7,910 nucleotides of DNA from an uncultured beta proteobacterium (lineage in GTDB: Bacteria; Pseudomonadota; Gammaproteobacteria; Burkholderiales; Burkholderiaceae), in assembly GCA_903845455.1 (NCBI GenBank), contig CAIMXN010000265.1:1-7910 (forward strand). Reading direction: 5' to 3'. The first letter of the stretch is position 1. The number at the start of each line of letters is the position of its first letter. The position numbers and the translations under genes were made by a program. Below the pieces are notes generated by a model. That model did no database searches. It worked only from the letters and a program-made list of their open reading frames with translations, and had not been told where the DNA came from. Below, one piece after another: positions 1-5,879 of the stretch.

Positions 1-1
1 A

Positions 2-307
2 GATCCTATTGCGGATTTGGCAAATGGTAAAAAGCCTGCTGAACTTGCTGTGCCTGCAGCTAAAGCTGATGCGATCTATTTCTTGCAGGTTGGCGCCTTT
101 CCAAAGCGATCTGATGCGGATGCGCAAAAAGCCAATTTAGCAATTCAGGGAATTCAGTCGCAGTTAAGCGATGTAAGCAGTGATGGCAACACGATTTGGC
201 GTGTTCGCATCGGGCCTTTCAATAGCGTCGAGGAGAGTAATCCAGTACGTGATAAATTGAGTAATATGGGCTTTAAAACAACCATTATTAAATCTAGCAA
301 ATCATGA
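2..307 (+). CDS. SPOR-domain cell-envelope protein, 3' part (5' end outside window)
   Basis: The frame is open from the left edge to TGA at 305-307, giving 101 visible C-terminal residues. A low-complexity Ala/Lys/Pro linker (about residues 7-24) leads into a SPOR domain (about 25-97). That domain opens with the typical YFLQVGAF strand and carries the second conserved block WRVRIGPF, then ends with a GFKTTII strand. SPOR domains bind denuded peptidoglycan glycan strands, often at the division septum, and such proteins usually have an N-terminal membrane anchor, which would lie outside the window. A TTG at 17 could be read as a start, but it would begin inside the linker and leave no anchor, so I treat the gene as 5'-partial. 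The stop overlaps the dsbA start by four bases (ATGA), indicating translational coupling. In related genomes, as I recall, this gene lies between argS and dsbA; argS is not visible here. The domain call is firm; the division role is inferred from the family. Confidence 0.88.
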   Translation, partial: DPIADLANGKKPAELAVPAAKADAIYFLQVGAFPKRSDADAQKANLAIQGIQSQLSDVSSDGNTIWRVRIGPFNSVEESNPVRDKLSNMGFKTTIIKSSKS

Positions 308-948
308 TCTCACTCAATAAACGATTCTTTACCTTTTTTGTTTTTCTGTGCCTTAGTGGATTGGTTGGAGCACAAAGTGCCAAGATCGAAGAGGGGTTTG
401 ATTATCGAATTCTTCCCATCGCTCAACCCGTTGAAACCAAGGGTAAGGTAGAGGTCATTGAGTTTTTTTGGTATGGCTGCCCACATTGTTATGACTTTGA
501 ACCTGAACTCAGTGCTTGGGTAAAGCGTCAACCTAAAGATGTTGTGTTCCGTAGAGTGCCAGTAGCATTTCGTGACGACTTTATTCCCCATAGCCAATTA
601 TTCTACGCACTTGAGTCGATGCATAAAGGGGATGCTCTGAATGAAAAGGTGATGTATGCCATTCATAAAGAGAACAAGCGCTTATTAACAGAGACAGAGA
701 TTGCAGACTGGGTTGCTTCCCAGGGCATTGATCGTAATACCTTCTTAGCGACTTATCGCTCATTTGCCGTAGTTTCTAAGGCACGAGCAGCAAAGCAGTT
801 GACTGAAGATTACCGCATTGATGGCGTGCCAACGATTGTGATGCAGGGCCGTTATGTGACATCACCTTCGATCGCAGGCACTAAGGCTAAAGCCATTGCG
901 GTTATGGATTATTTGGAAGATAAGATTCGAAAAGATAAATATAAGTAA
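304..948 (+). CDS. dsbA: Periplasmic thiol:disulfide interchange protein DsbA
   Basis: This 214-residue protein has the length expected of DsbA. A Sec signal peptide is visible: basic K6-R7, a hydrophobic Phe/Leu-rich core (8-21) and a likely cleavage after VGA (A23). The thioredoxin-fold active site is C59-P-H-C62, the classic DsbA dipeptide, preceded by the strand VEVIEFFWYG. The cis-proline loop is G-V-P176-T, with Val before Pro as in DsbA. The insert between them is helical. The family oxidises cysteine pairs in newly exported proteins and is reoxidised by the inner-membrane protein DsbB, which is not in this window. The ATG at 304 overlaps the upstream stop (ATGA); there is no independent Shine-Dalgarno sequence, so translation probably depends on the SPOR gene. 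The signal peptide begins right at this ATG, which supports the start. It converges on the SDR gene 21 bases away. Assignment is firm. Confidence 0.95.
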   Translation: MISLNKRFFTFFVFLCLSGLVGAQSAKIEEGFDYRILPIAQPVETKGKVEVIEFFWYGCPHCYDFEPELSAWVKRQPKDVVFRRVPVAFRDDFIPHSQLFYALESMHKGDALNEKVMYAIHKENKRLLTETEIADWVASQGIDRNTFLATYRSFAVVSKARAAKQLTEDYRIDGVPTIVMQGRYVTSPSIAGTKAKAIAVMDYLEDKIRKDKYK

Positions 949-971
949 TCACTGATTCAGAAGTGCTACTT
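943..971. terminator. Possible weak bidirectional hairpin between convergent dsbA and SDR genes
   Basis: AAGTA (943-947) can pair with TACTT (967-971), and inside it CACT (950-953) with AGTG (962-965), leaving an 8-base loop and a small internal bulge. On the + strand it is followed by AAATTTTG; on the - strand it is followed by an AT-rich run ending in TCTTTT. It overlaps both stop codons. The stem is AT-rich and imperfect, so termination is only a suggestion. Confidence 0.35.
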
Positions 972-1746
972 AAATTTTGACGAAGCGGCGCACAATCCAA
1001 AAGTAAAGTGGATAAGGTAGGATTCTGAGTAATTTTAAGAATCCTGAAAACCTTTTTGGGAAGTGAATATCAAATTCACCAGCCTGTATCCCTTGCAAAA
1101 TTTCTTGAGCTGCTTGTTCAGGGGTCATTAGTGCGGGCATCTCAAAGTCATTTTGTGCAGTGGCTTCAGTAGCGACAAAGCCTGGTGAAATCATGTGCAC
1201 GCTTACACCCCGAGGAAGCAAGTCGTAATATAAGGTTTCACAAAAGTTGATGATTCCGGCCTTGCTGGGTCCATAGGCCAGAGCTTTTGGTAGACCGCTA
1301 TAACCTGCTACGCTCCCCACAATAGCAATATGACCAGCATGTTTTGTAAGCATTGCTGGTAAGACCGCAGCAACTGCACGCATAGGGCCTAGTAGATTCG
1401 TATTAATGGTTTTTTCAGCAAGGGTGATATCAAAATCATCCGCCCGCATTGGCAAATACATGCCTGAAACAAATAGGAGTAAGTCTAGGCCACCCCAGCG
1501 TTCTAAAATGATTTGATGGGCCTGGGTAATTTGGGATTCATGGATGACATCGACTGGTAGTGCTAACACTTGCTCTGTGGATGCGCTGCCTGCTAATTGA
1601 TGCAATTGCTCCATGCGTCGACTGGAAATAGCAACTTTGGCACCAGCAGACAATAAGGCTTTAGCACACGCATGCCCAATACCGCTTGATGCCCCAATGA
1701 CCCAAACGCGCTTCCCCAGAAATGTGTCAATCCCTTTTTGTTTCAT
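970..1746 (-). CDS. Short-chain dehydrogenase/reductase (SDR) family oxidoreductase
   Basis: The product is 258 residues, a full-length classical SDR. The Rossmann cofactor motif is G18-A-S-S-G-I-G24. Two arginines (R43-R44) after the second strand resemble those that hold the NADP 2'-phosphate, so NADP(H) is the more likely cofactor. The usual NNAG block is FVSG (92-95). Structural Asn is N117, and the catalytic set is S145, Y158, K162 (Y-G-P-S-K). The C-terminal 30 residues are rich in large hydrophobic and basic residues (LLRILPYPLYFWIV then RR), which could favour membrane contact. It is the last gene of the five-gene operon; its ATG overlaps the methyltransferase stop by four bases. The substrate cannot be read from the sequence. 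A role in reducing or oxidising a lipid or acyl-chain intermediate is inferred from operon context only. The family is certain, the function unknown. Confidence 0.9.
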   Translation of the reverse strand: MKQKGIDTFLGKRVWVIGASSGIGHACAKALLSAGAKVAISSRRMEQLHQLAGSASTEQVLALPVDVIHESQITQAHQIILERWGGLDLLLFVSGMYLPMRADDFDITLAEKTINTNLLGPMRAVAAVLPAMLTKHAGHIAIVGSVAGYSGLPKALAYGPSKAGIINFCETLYYDLLPRGVSVHMISPGFVATEATAQNDFEMPALMTPEQAAQEILQGIQAGEFDIHFPKRFSGFLKLLRILPYPLYFWIVRRFVKI

Positions 1747-3038
1747 GGGCTAAGTGCATCGCTAGATGCAGAGATCGACTGATGGCTAAGTGTGAATTGC
1801 ACGACATCAATATTGCGCTCAGAAAATCCAGCTGCACAATACATTAAATAGAAATTCCAAAGACGAATAAATGCCTCATCAAATCCCAATTGAGTAATGT
1901 CATGAAGCTTTTGATTGAAGCTATCTCGCCAGAGACAAAGTGTTTTTGCATAATCATGACCAAATGCAAATTCAGATTCAACTCTCAAGCCAGCATGCGC
2001 TGCATAAGCTTTAAAGCTAGTGCGCGATGGCAGCATGCCACCTGGGAATACATATTGTTGAATAAAGTCGGTGTTATGTCGGTAGCGTTCAAATAACTCT
2101 TCTGCAATCACAATAGTCTGGATACAGGCTTTACCACCCCGTTTAAGACGCGCTGCAATAGTTTGAAAGTATTCAGACCAATGTTTTTCACCCACTGCTT
2201 CAAACATCTCAATTGAGGCAATACCATCAAATTGCTCTTTGCAATCTCGATAGTCTTGGAGCCTAATCTCAAAAGAACTTCTGAGAAGATTTTCTTCTTG
2301 AACTTTTTCTAGACGAGCTTTTGCAAATGATTGCTGTTCCGTCGATAGCGTGAGACCAGTCACTGTATTACCTGCACGTAGAGCTTCTTCCATGAAGCTG
2401 CCCCAGCCACATCCAATTTCTAGGAGATGATCACCAGGCTTACAGTGAATAGATTCCAAGATGCGGTGTATTTTGGCCCTTTGTGCCTCGGCTAGTACCT
2501 GTTCATTACCTTCAGAAAACCAAGCGCTTGAGTAGCTCATACTGGGGTCTAGCCATAAGGCATAGAAGGCATTACCTAAATCGTAGTGGGCATGGATATT
2601 CTTACGGCTGCCCGATTTAGAGTTATCTCGCAGCCAATGCTTCAGGCGGTAAACAAGGGAGCCATACCACTTGCCATAGATCGCTTTTTCCAAAATGGTT
2701 CTGTTGCGAATCGCTAATTGCAGAATGGCTTCGAGGTCTGGGGTATTCCATTGCCCACGAATATAGCTTTCAGCAAAGCCAATATCGCCATGAGAGAGTA
2801 CTTGCTTAAATACAGACCAATCTAGTATTTGGATTTCAGCATGCAAGCTGTCTTGAGGGTTCCCAAATTCTTTGATTTCCCCATTGGGTAGCGCAAGCCT
2901 CAGAAAACCACTTTGTAATTTAGTTAGCAGGCTGAGTAGCGCATTTGCGCTAACCCTACCTTGCTTAAGTGGGGCATTACGCGCTTGTGGTCGCGCGAAG
3001 ATTAACCTGGAGAGAAGGGATTGGCCTGGACGATTCAT
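1743..3038 (-). CDS. Cyclopropane-fatty-acyl-phospholipid synthase-like SAM methyltransferase
   Basis: The product is 431 residues. The N-terminal region (about 30-130) matches the acyl-lipid-binding part of the CFA family. The methyltransferase domain opens with H151-Y-D-L-G-N and carries SAM motif I L206-E-I-G-C-G-W-G213. The family methylates double bonds of acyl chains in membrane phospholipids using S-adenosylmethionine. Compared with E. coli CFA synthase (from memory), E280 (MFEAVG), I309 and Y363 correspond to retained bicarbonate-site residues. The active-site Cys of the YSCAY motif is Ser here (Y169-S-S171-A), and the His before T-I is Gln (Q307). The Gln also occurs, as I recall, in plant cyclopropane synthases, so the Ser is the more telling change. 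The product may be a cyclopropane, a methyl-branched chain or another methylated acyl group. It follows DUF1365 with an ATGA overlap and overlaps the SDR gene likewise. I withhold the symbol cfa because the product is uncertain. Confidence 0.9.
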   Translation of the reverse strand: MNRPGQSLLSRLIFARPQARNAPLKQGRVSANALLSLLTKLQSGFLRLALPNGEIKEFGNPQDSLHAEIQILDWSVFKQVLSHGDIGFAESYIRGQWNTPDLEAILQLAIRNRTILEKAIYGKWYGSLVYRLKHWLRDNSKSGSRKNIHAHYDLGNAFYALWLDPSMSYSSAWFSEGNEQVLAEAQRAKIHRILESIHCKPGDHLLEIGCGWGSFMEEALRAGNTVTGLTLSTEQQSFAKARLEKVQEENLLRSSFEIRLQDYRDCKEQFDGIASIEMFEAVGEKHWSEYFQTIAARLKRGGKACIQTIVIAEELFERYRHNTDFIQQYVFPGGMLPSRTSFKAYAAHAGLRVESEFAFGHDYAKTLCLWRDSFNQKLHDITQLGFDEAFIRLWNFYLMYCAAGFSERNIDVVQFTLSHQSISASSDALSP

Positions 3039-3820
3039 CTGCTCACTTCAAATTCTGGTGGTTTAGGTTTTGAATGAAAGGGTACGCCTTTTGACCATAA
3101 TTTCAAGGCTTGCCAATGAATACGACCAATCACACCTAAGCTCATCAGTGGGAAGCGCAAAAAGGCGAGGTATAGGGCTGATTTGCTAAGCGCTTGGCTA
3201 ATTCCACTAATGCTGGTATTGATGAGTGGTGAGCCATCTTCATGCAATTCAATACGACAGACTGAGTGGCGCTTAGATGCGCTATCTTGAGAAAACAAAA
3301 AGCGAAAATGGTATTCACCACGAACTTCGCAAAATGGCGAGACATGAAATACTTTTTTACTACTGAACGTTTCACCTGATTTCAGAGCTTCGCCAGACTC
3401 TTTGTGTAGCAAATAGCAATGACGTTCACCGAAGGTGTTATTTACTTCCGCTAATACCGCTTGAACTTGCCCTTTGGAGCTTGTACAAATCCAAAAGCTC
3501 ACGGGATTAAATACATAGCCCAAAACTCTGGGGAAAGTTTGCAGCCAGATTTCACCATCAACACTGGTAATCTGATTCTCGCGCAGAATACTTTCAATCC
3601 AAGCAAGACTATTTTCATCACCTGCACCATGATCACGATCAAAAAAAGAAAACAAGTGCAGTGAGTTATCTCCCAAGCCATATTGACTCAGTAGGCTGGT
3701 ATTTTTTCTTCTGGCGCGCATCGGAATAGAAAGTGTAAATACACCATAGCCAAAAGCATTCTGAGCCGGACGAAAGCGACGATGCTTTACTACCCCAAAG
3801 TTGATCGTTGGCTGATTCAT
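3035..3820 (-). CDS. DUF1365 family protein (COG3496), unknown biochemical role
   Basis: The product is 261 residues, the usual family length. Conserved blocks seen in order are V-x-H13-R-R-x-x-P near the N terminus with F-x-Y25, the F-F-D-R-D-H-G stretch (59-65), P97-R-V-L-G-Y-V-F-N-P-V-S-F-W110, A124-E-V-N-N-T-F-G-E-R-H134-x-Y, F158-H-V-S-P-F163, and a C-terminal R-I-H-W-Q-A-L-K-L-W segment followed by a Lys/Pro-rich tail. The hydrophobic stretch before that C-terminal block (about 215-232) may touch the membrane. No signal peptide is evident. The strongly conserved His, Asn and Asp positions suggest an enzymatic or ligand-binding role, but none is established to my knowledge. The gene typically sits between an FAD amine-oxidase-like gene and a CFA-like methyltransferase gene, exactly as here. 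Its ATG directly abuts the upstream TAA with no gap, and its stop overlaps the next start (ATGA). A function in acyl-chain modification is an inference from context. Confidence 0.9.
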   Translation of the reverse strand: MNQPTINFGVVKHRRFRPAQNAFGYGVFTLSIPMRARRKNTSLLSQYGLGDNSLHLFSFFDRDHGAGDENSLAWIESILRENQITSVDGEIWLQTFPRVLGYVFNPVSFWICTSSKGQVQAVLAEVNNTFGERHCYLLHKESGEALKSGETFSSKKVFHVSPFCEVRGEYHFRFLFSQDSASKRHSVCRIELHEDGSPLINTSISGISQALSKSALYLAFLRFPLMSLGVIGRIHWQALKLWSKGVPFHSKPKPPEFEVSR

Positions 3821-5209
3821 TTACTGAGCATCTTGCAGGGGGTTAATTTTGATGCGGTTGCGCATGCTTTCAAGTAAATCTTCAGCAACAAGCTCACCTG
3901 AGCGCAGTCCATCTTCGTGAAAGCCAAATCCTGTCCATGCACCGCAATACCAAATAGAAGATTGCCCTTGTATCAGGGGTAATGCTTTTTGTGCCTGAAT
4001 AGCGCGCATATCAAATACAGGATGGGCGTAATGGATTTCGGCATGAATCAACAGAGGGTCTGGCTCAGTCAGTGGATTGAGACTGACAATAATCTGGATA
4101 TTTTCTAATGCAGTAGGCAATGGCTGTAGGCGATTAATGAGGTAATTGACGCTGACATGTTGCTTTGAAGTTACTAAGGTCCCAGATTTAGCGGTGTAGT
4201 TCCATGCAGCCCAGCACCGTTTTGTTTCTGGGAGAAAATTTCTATCCGTATGCAAGATAGCGCGATTCTTTTGATACGGAATGGCCGCAAGGATATTGCG
4301 AGCTGCTTCATTAATGCCATGAACCAGTTCTAGACTTTGATCGCTATGACACGCCATGATTACTTCATCAAACCATACTGAGCCTATAGAGCTGATGACT
4401 TCAACTTGAGATTGCTTGTTAGGACTTGCATTTACGCGTATCACAGCCTCACGCACTAATTTGACCTGACATTTTTCTAATGCTGCTACCAGCAGTTTGA
4501 TGTATTCACGTGAGCCGCCTTGAACGGTGAGCCATTGAGGCCTATTTTGAATTTGCAAAAGACCGTGATTGTGACAAAAGCGCACCATCGTTCTAATGGG
4601 GAACTCTAACATCTGATCAACGGAGCAGGACCAGATAGCACCAATCATTGGCAGGAAATAGTTTTCTCTAAAGCTCTGACTAAAACGATTGCGCTCGAGG
4701 AAGTCGGCAATACACTCATCCGGTTCAGCATACTCATGGCTAGAATCAATCTGCTGTTGAGCTAGTTGGGTTGCTAAGCGGTTAAAGCGCAAGATGTCAT
4801 ATACCATGCGCCAAAAAGAAGGTGAGAGTAAATTTGATCTTTGTCCAAATAAGGAATTAATATCATTACCAGCCCACTCAATTTTTCGATGTTGTTTAGA
4901 TGGATTGCTTGATTCAATTGAGACAGAGAAGGACATCTCTGAAGGCGCAATGGGGACTTCAATTTCTTCAAAGAGACGTAGTAAGCGCGGATAGGTTTTG
5001 CGATTAAAGACTAAGAAGCCAGTATCTACCCCATGCGTAACAGGTCCTTGAGGTGTATCTAGATTGAAGTCCACAGTATTGCTGTGACCACCAATATGAT
5101 CGCCGCCCTCATATACCGTAATCTCTAAATCCGGATGCTGCCTTAAGGCATAAGCACAGCCTAGTCCAGAAATACCTGCACCAATAATGGCAATTTTCTT
5201 TTTATTCAC
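3821..5209 (-). CDS. FAD-dependent oxidoreductase, amine-oxidase-like (COG2907 type)
   Basis: The product is 462 residues. The N terminus has a dinucleotide-binding fold: strand KIAIIG, glycine motif G10-A-G-I-S-G15, acidic E34 at the end of the second strand for the ribose, then the G40-G-H-S-N-T block typical of this FAD family. A C-terminal FAD block is also present: Y421-C-G-A-W425, then G-F-G-F-H-E-D-G-L (427-435) and R-S-G-E-L-V. There is no signal peptide. The family resembles flavin amine oxidases and phytoene desaturases and often sits beside DUF1365 and CFA-like genes, where it has been annotated as a cyclopropane/unsaturated fatty acid oxidoreductase. Acyl-chain desaturation or oxidation is therefore plausible but inferred. 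The start is GTG at 5209-5207, sharing its first G with the TAG stop of the peroxidase gene (TAGTG), which implies reinitiation. It is the longest gene in the window and is intact. Confidence 0.9.
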   Translation of the reverse strand: MNKKKIAIIGAGISGLGCAYALRQHPDLEITVYEGGDHIGGHSNTVDFNLDTPQGPVTHGVDTGFLVFNRKTYPRLLRLFEEIEVPIAPSEMSFSVSIESSNPSKQHRKIEWAGNDINSLFGQRSNLLSPSFWRMVYDILRFNRLATQLAQQQIDSSHEYAEPDECIADFLERNRFSQSFRENYFLPMIGAIWSCSVDQMLEFPIRTMVRFCHNHGLLQIQNRPQWLTVQGGSREYIKLLVAALEKCQVKLVREAVIRVNASPNKQSQVEVISSIGSVWFDEVIMACHSDQSLELVHGINEAARNILAAIPYQKNRAILHTDRNFLPETKRCWAAWNYTAKSGTLVTSKQHVSVNYLINRLQPLPTALENIQIIVSLNPLTEPDPLLIHAEIHYAHPVFDMRAIQAQKALPLIQGQSSIWYCGAWTGFGFHEDGLRSGELVAEDLLESMRNRIKINPLQDAQ

Positions 5210-5778
5210 TAATTCTTTTCCGCTAAAAGCTTTTCAATTTGACTGGTAATGCTATGACTTGTTGGTTTAGTAATACTGCCGAAGGAGTCGACGACATTAC
5301 CATTACGATCAATTAAATATTTATAGAAATTCCATTTGGGTGTGGTACCGGTTTTGGTAATCAACATTTTAAAGAGAGGGTTGACATTACTTCCTGCCAC
5401 TGAGCTTTTGGCGAACATAGGGAATTTCACGTCATAAGTATTCTTACAAAAGTCGGCAATTTCTTTATTACTGCCGGGCTCCTGTTGGCCAAAATCATTC
5501 GATGGAAAACCGAGAACGACCAAGCCTTGATCTTGATATTTGGCATAAATCTTTTCAAGACCCTCATATTGACTGGTAAAGCCACAAAAACTGGCGGTAT
5601 TGACTACCAAAATCACTTTTCCTTGGTACTGGCAAAGGTTTTGTGGCGCCTCATCTTGCAGGCGTGGGAAGGTATGAGAAAGCAATGGGCTACAACTTGT
5701 GGGCGCGGCCTCAACCAGTCCAATGGCGGGTATGTAGACCATGAGAGCAAAAATCCATTTACCTAGTAGTCGAGCCAT
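5209..5778 (-). CDS. Glutathione peroxidase family protein with signal peptide
   Basis: The product is 189 residues, longer than the roughly 160 of cytosolic family members because of an N-terminal signal peptide: K7, hydrophobic core W8-V22, and likely cleavage after VEA (A24) or A25. The mature part has the peroxidatic site N60-T-A-S-F-C65-G-F-T, the F-P-S-N-D-F-G-Q-Q99-E-P-G block with catalytic Gln, and W149-N150-F, so the Cys/Gln/Trp/Asn tetrad is complete. The active residue is Cys, not selenocysteine. C111 (I-A-D-F-C) is placed like the resolving Cys of thioredoxin-type enzymes. C29 and C49 are extra. The family reduces hydrogen peroxide and lipid hydroperoxides. Location in the periplasm is inferred from the signal; C29 lacks a lipobox. 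It is the first gene of the lipid-modification operon, has its own Shine-Dalgarno sequence (GAAGGT), and its TAG overlaps the next GTG by one base. The family is firm; the in-vivo substrate and reductant are unknown. Confidence 0.93.
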   Translation of the reverse strand: MARLLGKWIFALMVYIPAIGLVEAAPTSCSPLLSHTFPRLQDEAPQNLCQYQGKVILVVNTASFCGFTSQYEGLEKIYAKYQDQGLVVLGFPSNDFGQQEPGSNKEIADFCKNTYDVKFPMFAKSSVAGSNVNPLFKMLITKTGTTPKWNFYKYLIDRNGNVVDSFGSITKPTSHSITSQIEKLLAEKN

Positions 5779-5783
5779 ATTGC

Positions 5784-5789
5784 ACCTTC
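5784..5789 (-). promoter_or_regulatory. Shine-Dalgarno site of the glutathione peroxidase gene
   Basis: On the - strand GAAGGT lies five bases before the ATG at 5778. This is the only clear ribosome-binding site at the head of the five-gene operon; the downstream genes rely on overlapping or abutting stop/start junctions. Confidence 0.7.
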
Positions 5790-5794
5790 AAATC

Positions 5795-5823
5795 AGGATA
5801 GTTAACCTCCAAGTCTAAGTCAT
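5795..5823 (-). promoter_or_regulatory. Candidate sigma-70 promoter for the gpx-led operon
   Basis: On the - strand ATGACT (5823-5818; four of six bases match TTGACA) is separated by 17 bases from TATCCT (5800-5795; four of six match TATAAT). Transcription would begin near 5788, leaving a very short leader with the Shine-Dalgarno sequence at its 5' end, which is a weakness of this call. I saw no RpoE-like GGAACTT or TGATCC element in the gap. Confidence 0.25.
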
Positions 5824-5829
5824 TCTGTC

Positions 5830-5879
5830 TAATATTGTTGGCTATGCCCTAATGCTATTAATATTGAGCTATGAGCCCT
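5830..5879 (+). repeat. Imperfect direct repeat spanning the rfaE2 start
   Basis: TAATATTG at 5830-5837 recurs at 5859-5866, GCTATG at 5841-5846 recurs at 5868-5873, and CCCT at 5847-5850 recurs at 5876-5879. The outer elements keep a 29-base period; the inner one is shifted by two bases with compensating insertions. The second copy contains the rfaE2 ATG, and the first contains ATG CCC TAA, a two-codon frame. It may be a small tandem duplication or chance in AT-rich DNA. Confidence 0.5.
5835..5864 (+). promoter_or_regulatory. Tentative promoter for rfaE2, possibly leaderless
   Basis: TTGTTG (5835-5840) and TAATAT (5859-5864) are 18 bases apart, with three and four of six bases matching the sigma-70 consensus. 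A start seven bases downstream would fall on the rfaE2 ATG at 5871, giving a leaderless message. This fits the lack of a Shine-Dalgarno sequence, but both boxes are weak. Confidence 0.2.

Noticed and set aside
17..307. SPOR protein beginning at TTG 17
   Set aside because: The frame is open to the left edge, and a start there would remove any membrane anchor or signal; a partial gene is the better reading.
310..597. Minus-strand open frame inside dsbA
   Set aside because: It lies wholly antisense to a gene with clear DsbA motifs and has no recognisable domain.
1743..3038. Naming the methyltransferase gene cfa outright
   Set aside because: The active-site Cys is replaced by Ser and the operon context differs from that of E. 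coli cfa, so cyclopropane formation cannot be assumed.
5485..5766. Plus-strand open frame opposite the glutathione peroxidase gene
   Set aside because: It is antisense to a complete peroxidase with all catalytic residues, and its translation has no family features.
5209..5778. Lipoprotein reading of the peroxidase (C29 as lipidated Cys)
   Set aside because: The residues before C29 are P-T-S, which do not fit a lipobox; an ordinary Sec signal peptide fits better.
5779..5870. RpoE/ECF-type promoter for the lipid operon
   Set aside because: I looked for GGAACTT- or TGATCC-like -35 elements because of the link to the Rhodobacter singlet-oxygen regulon and found none in the 92-base gap.
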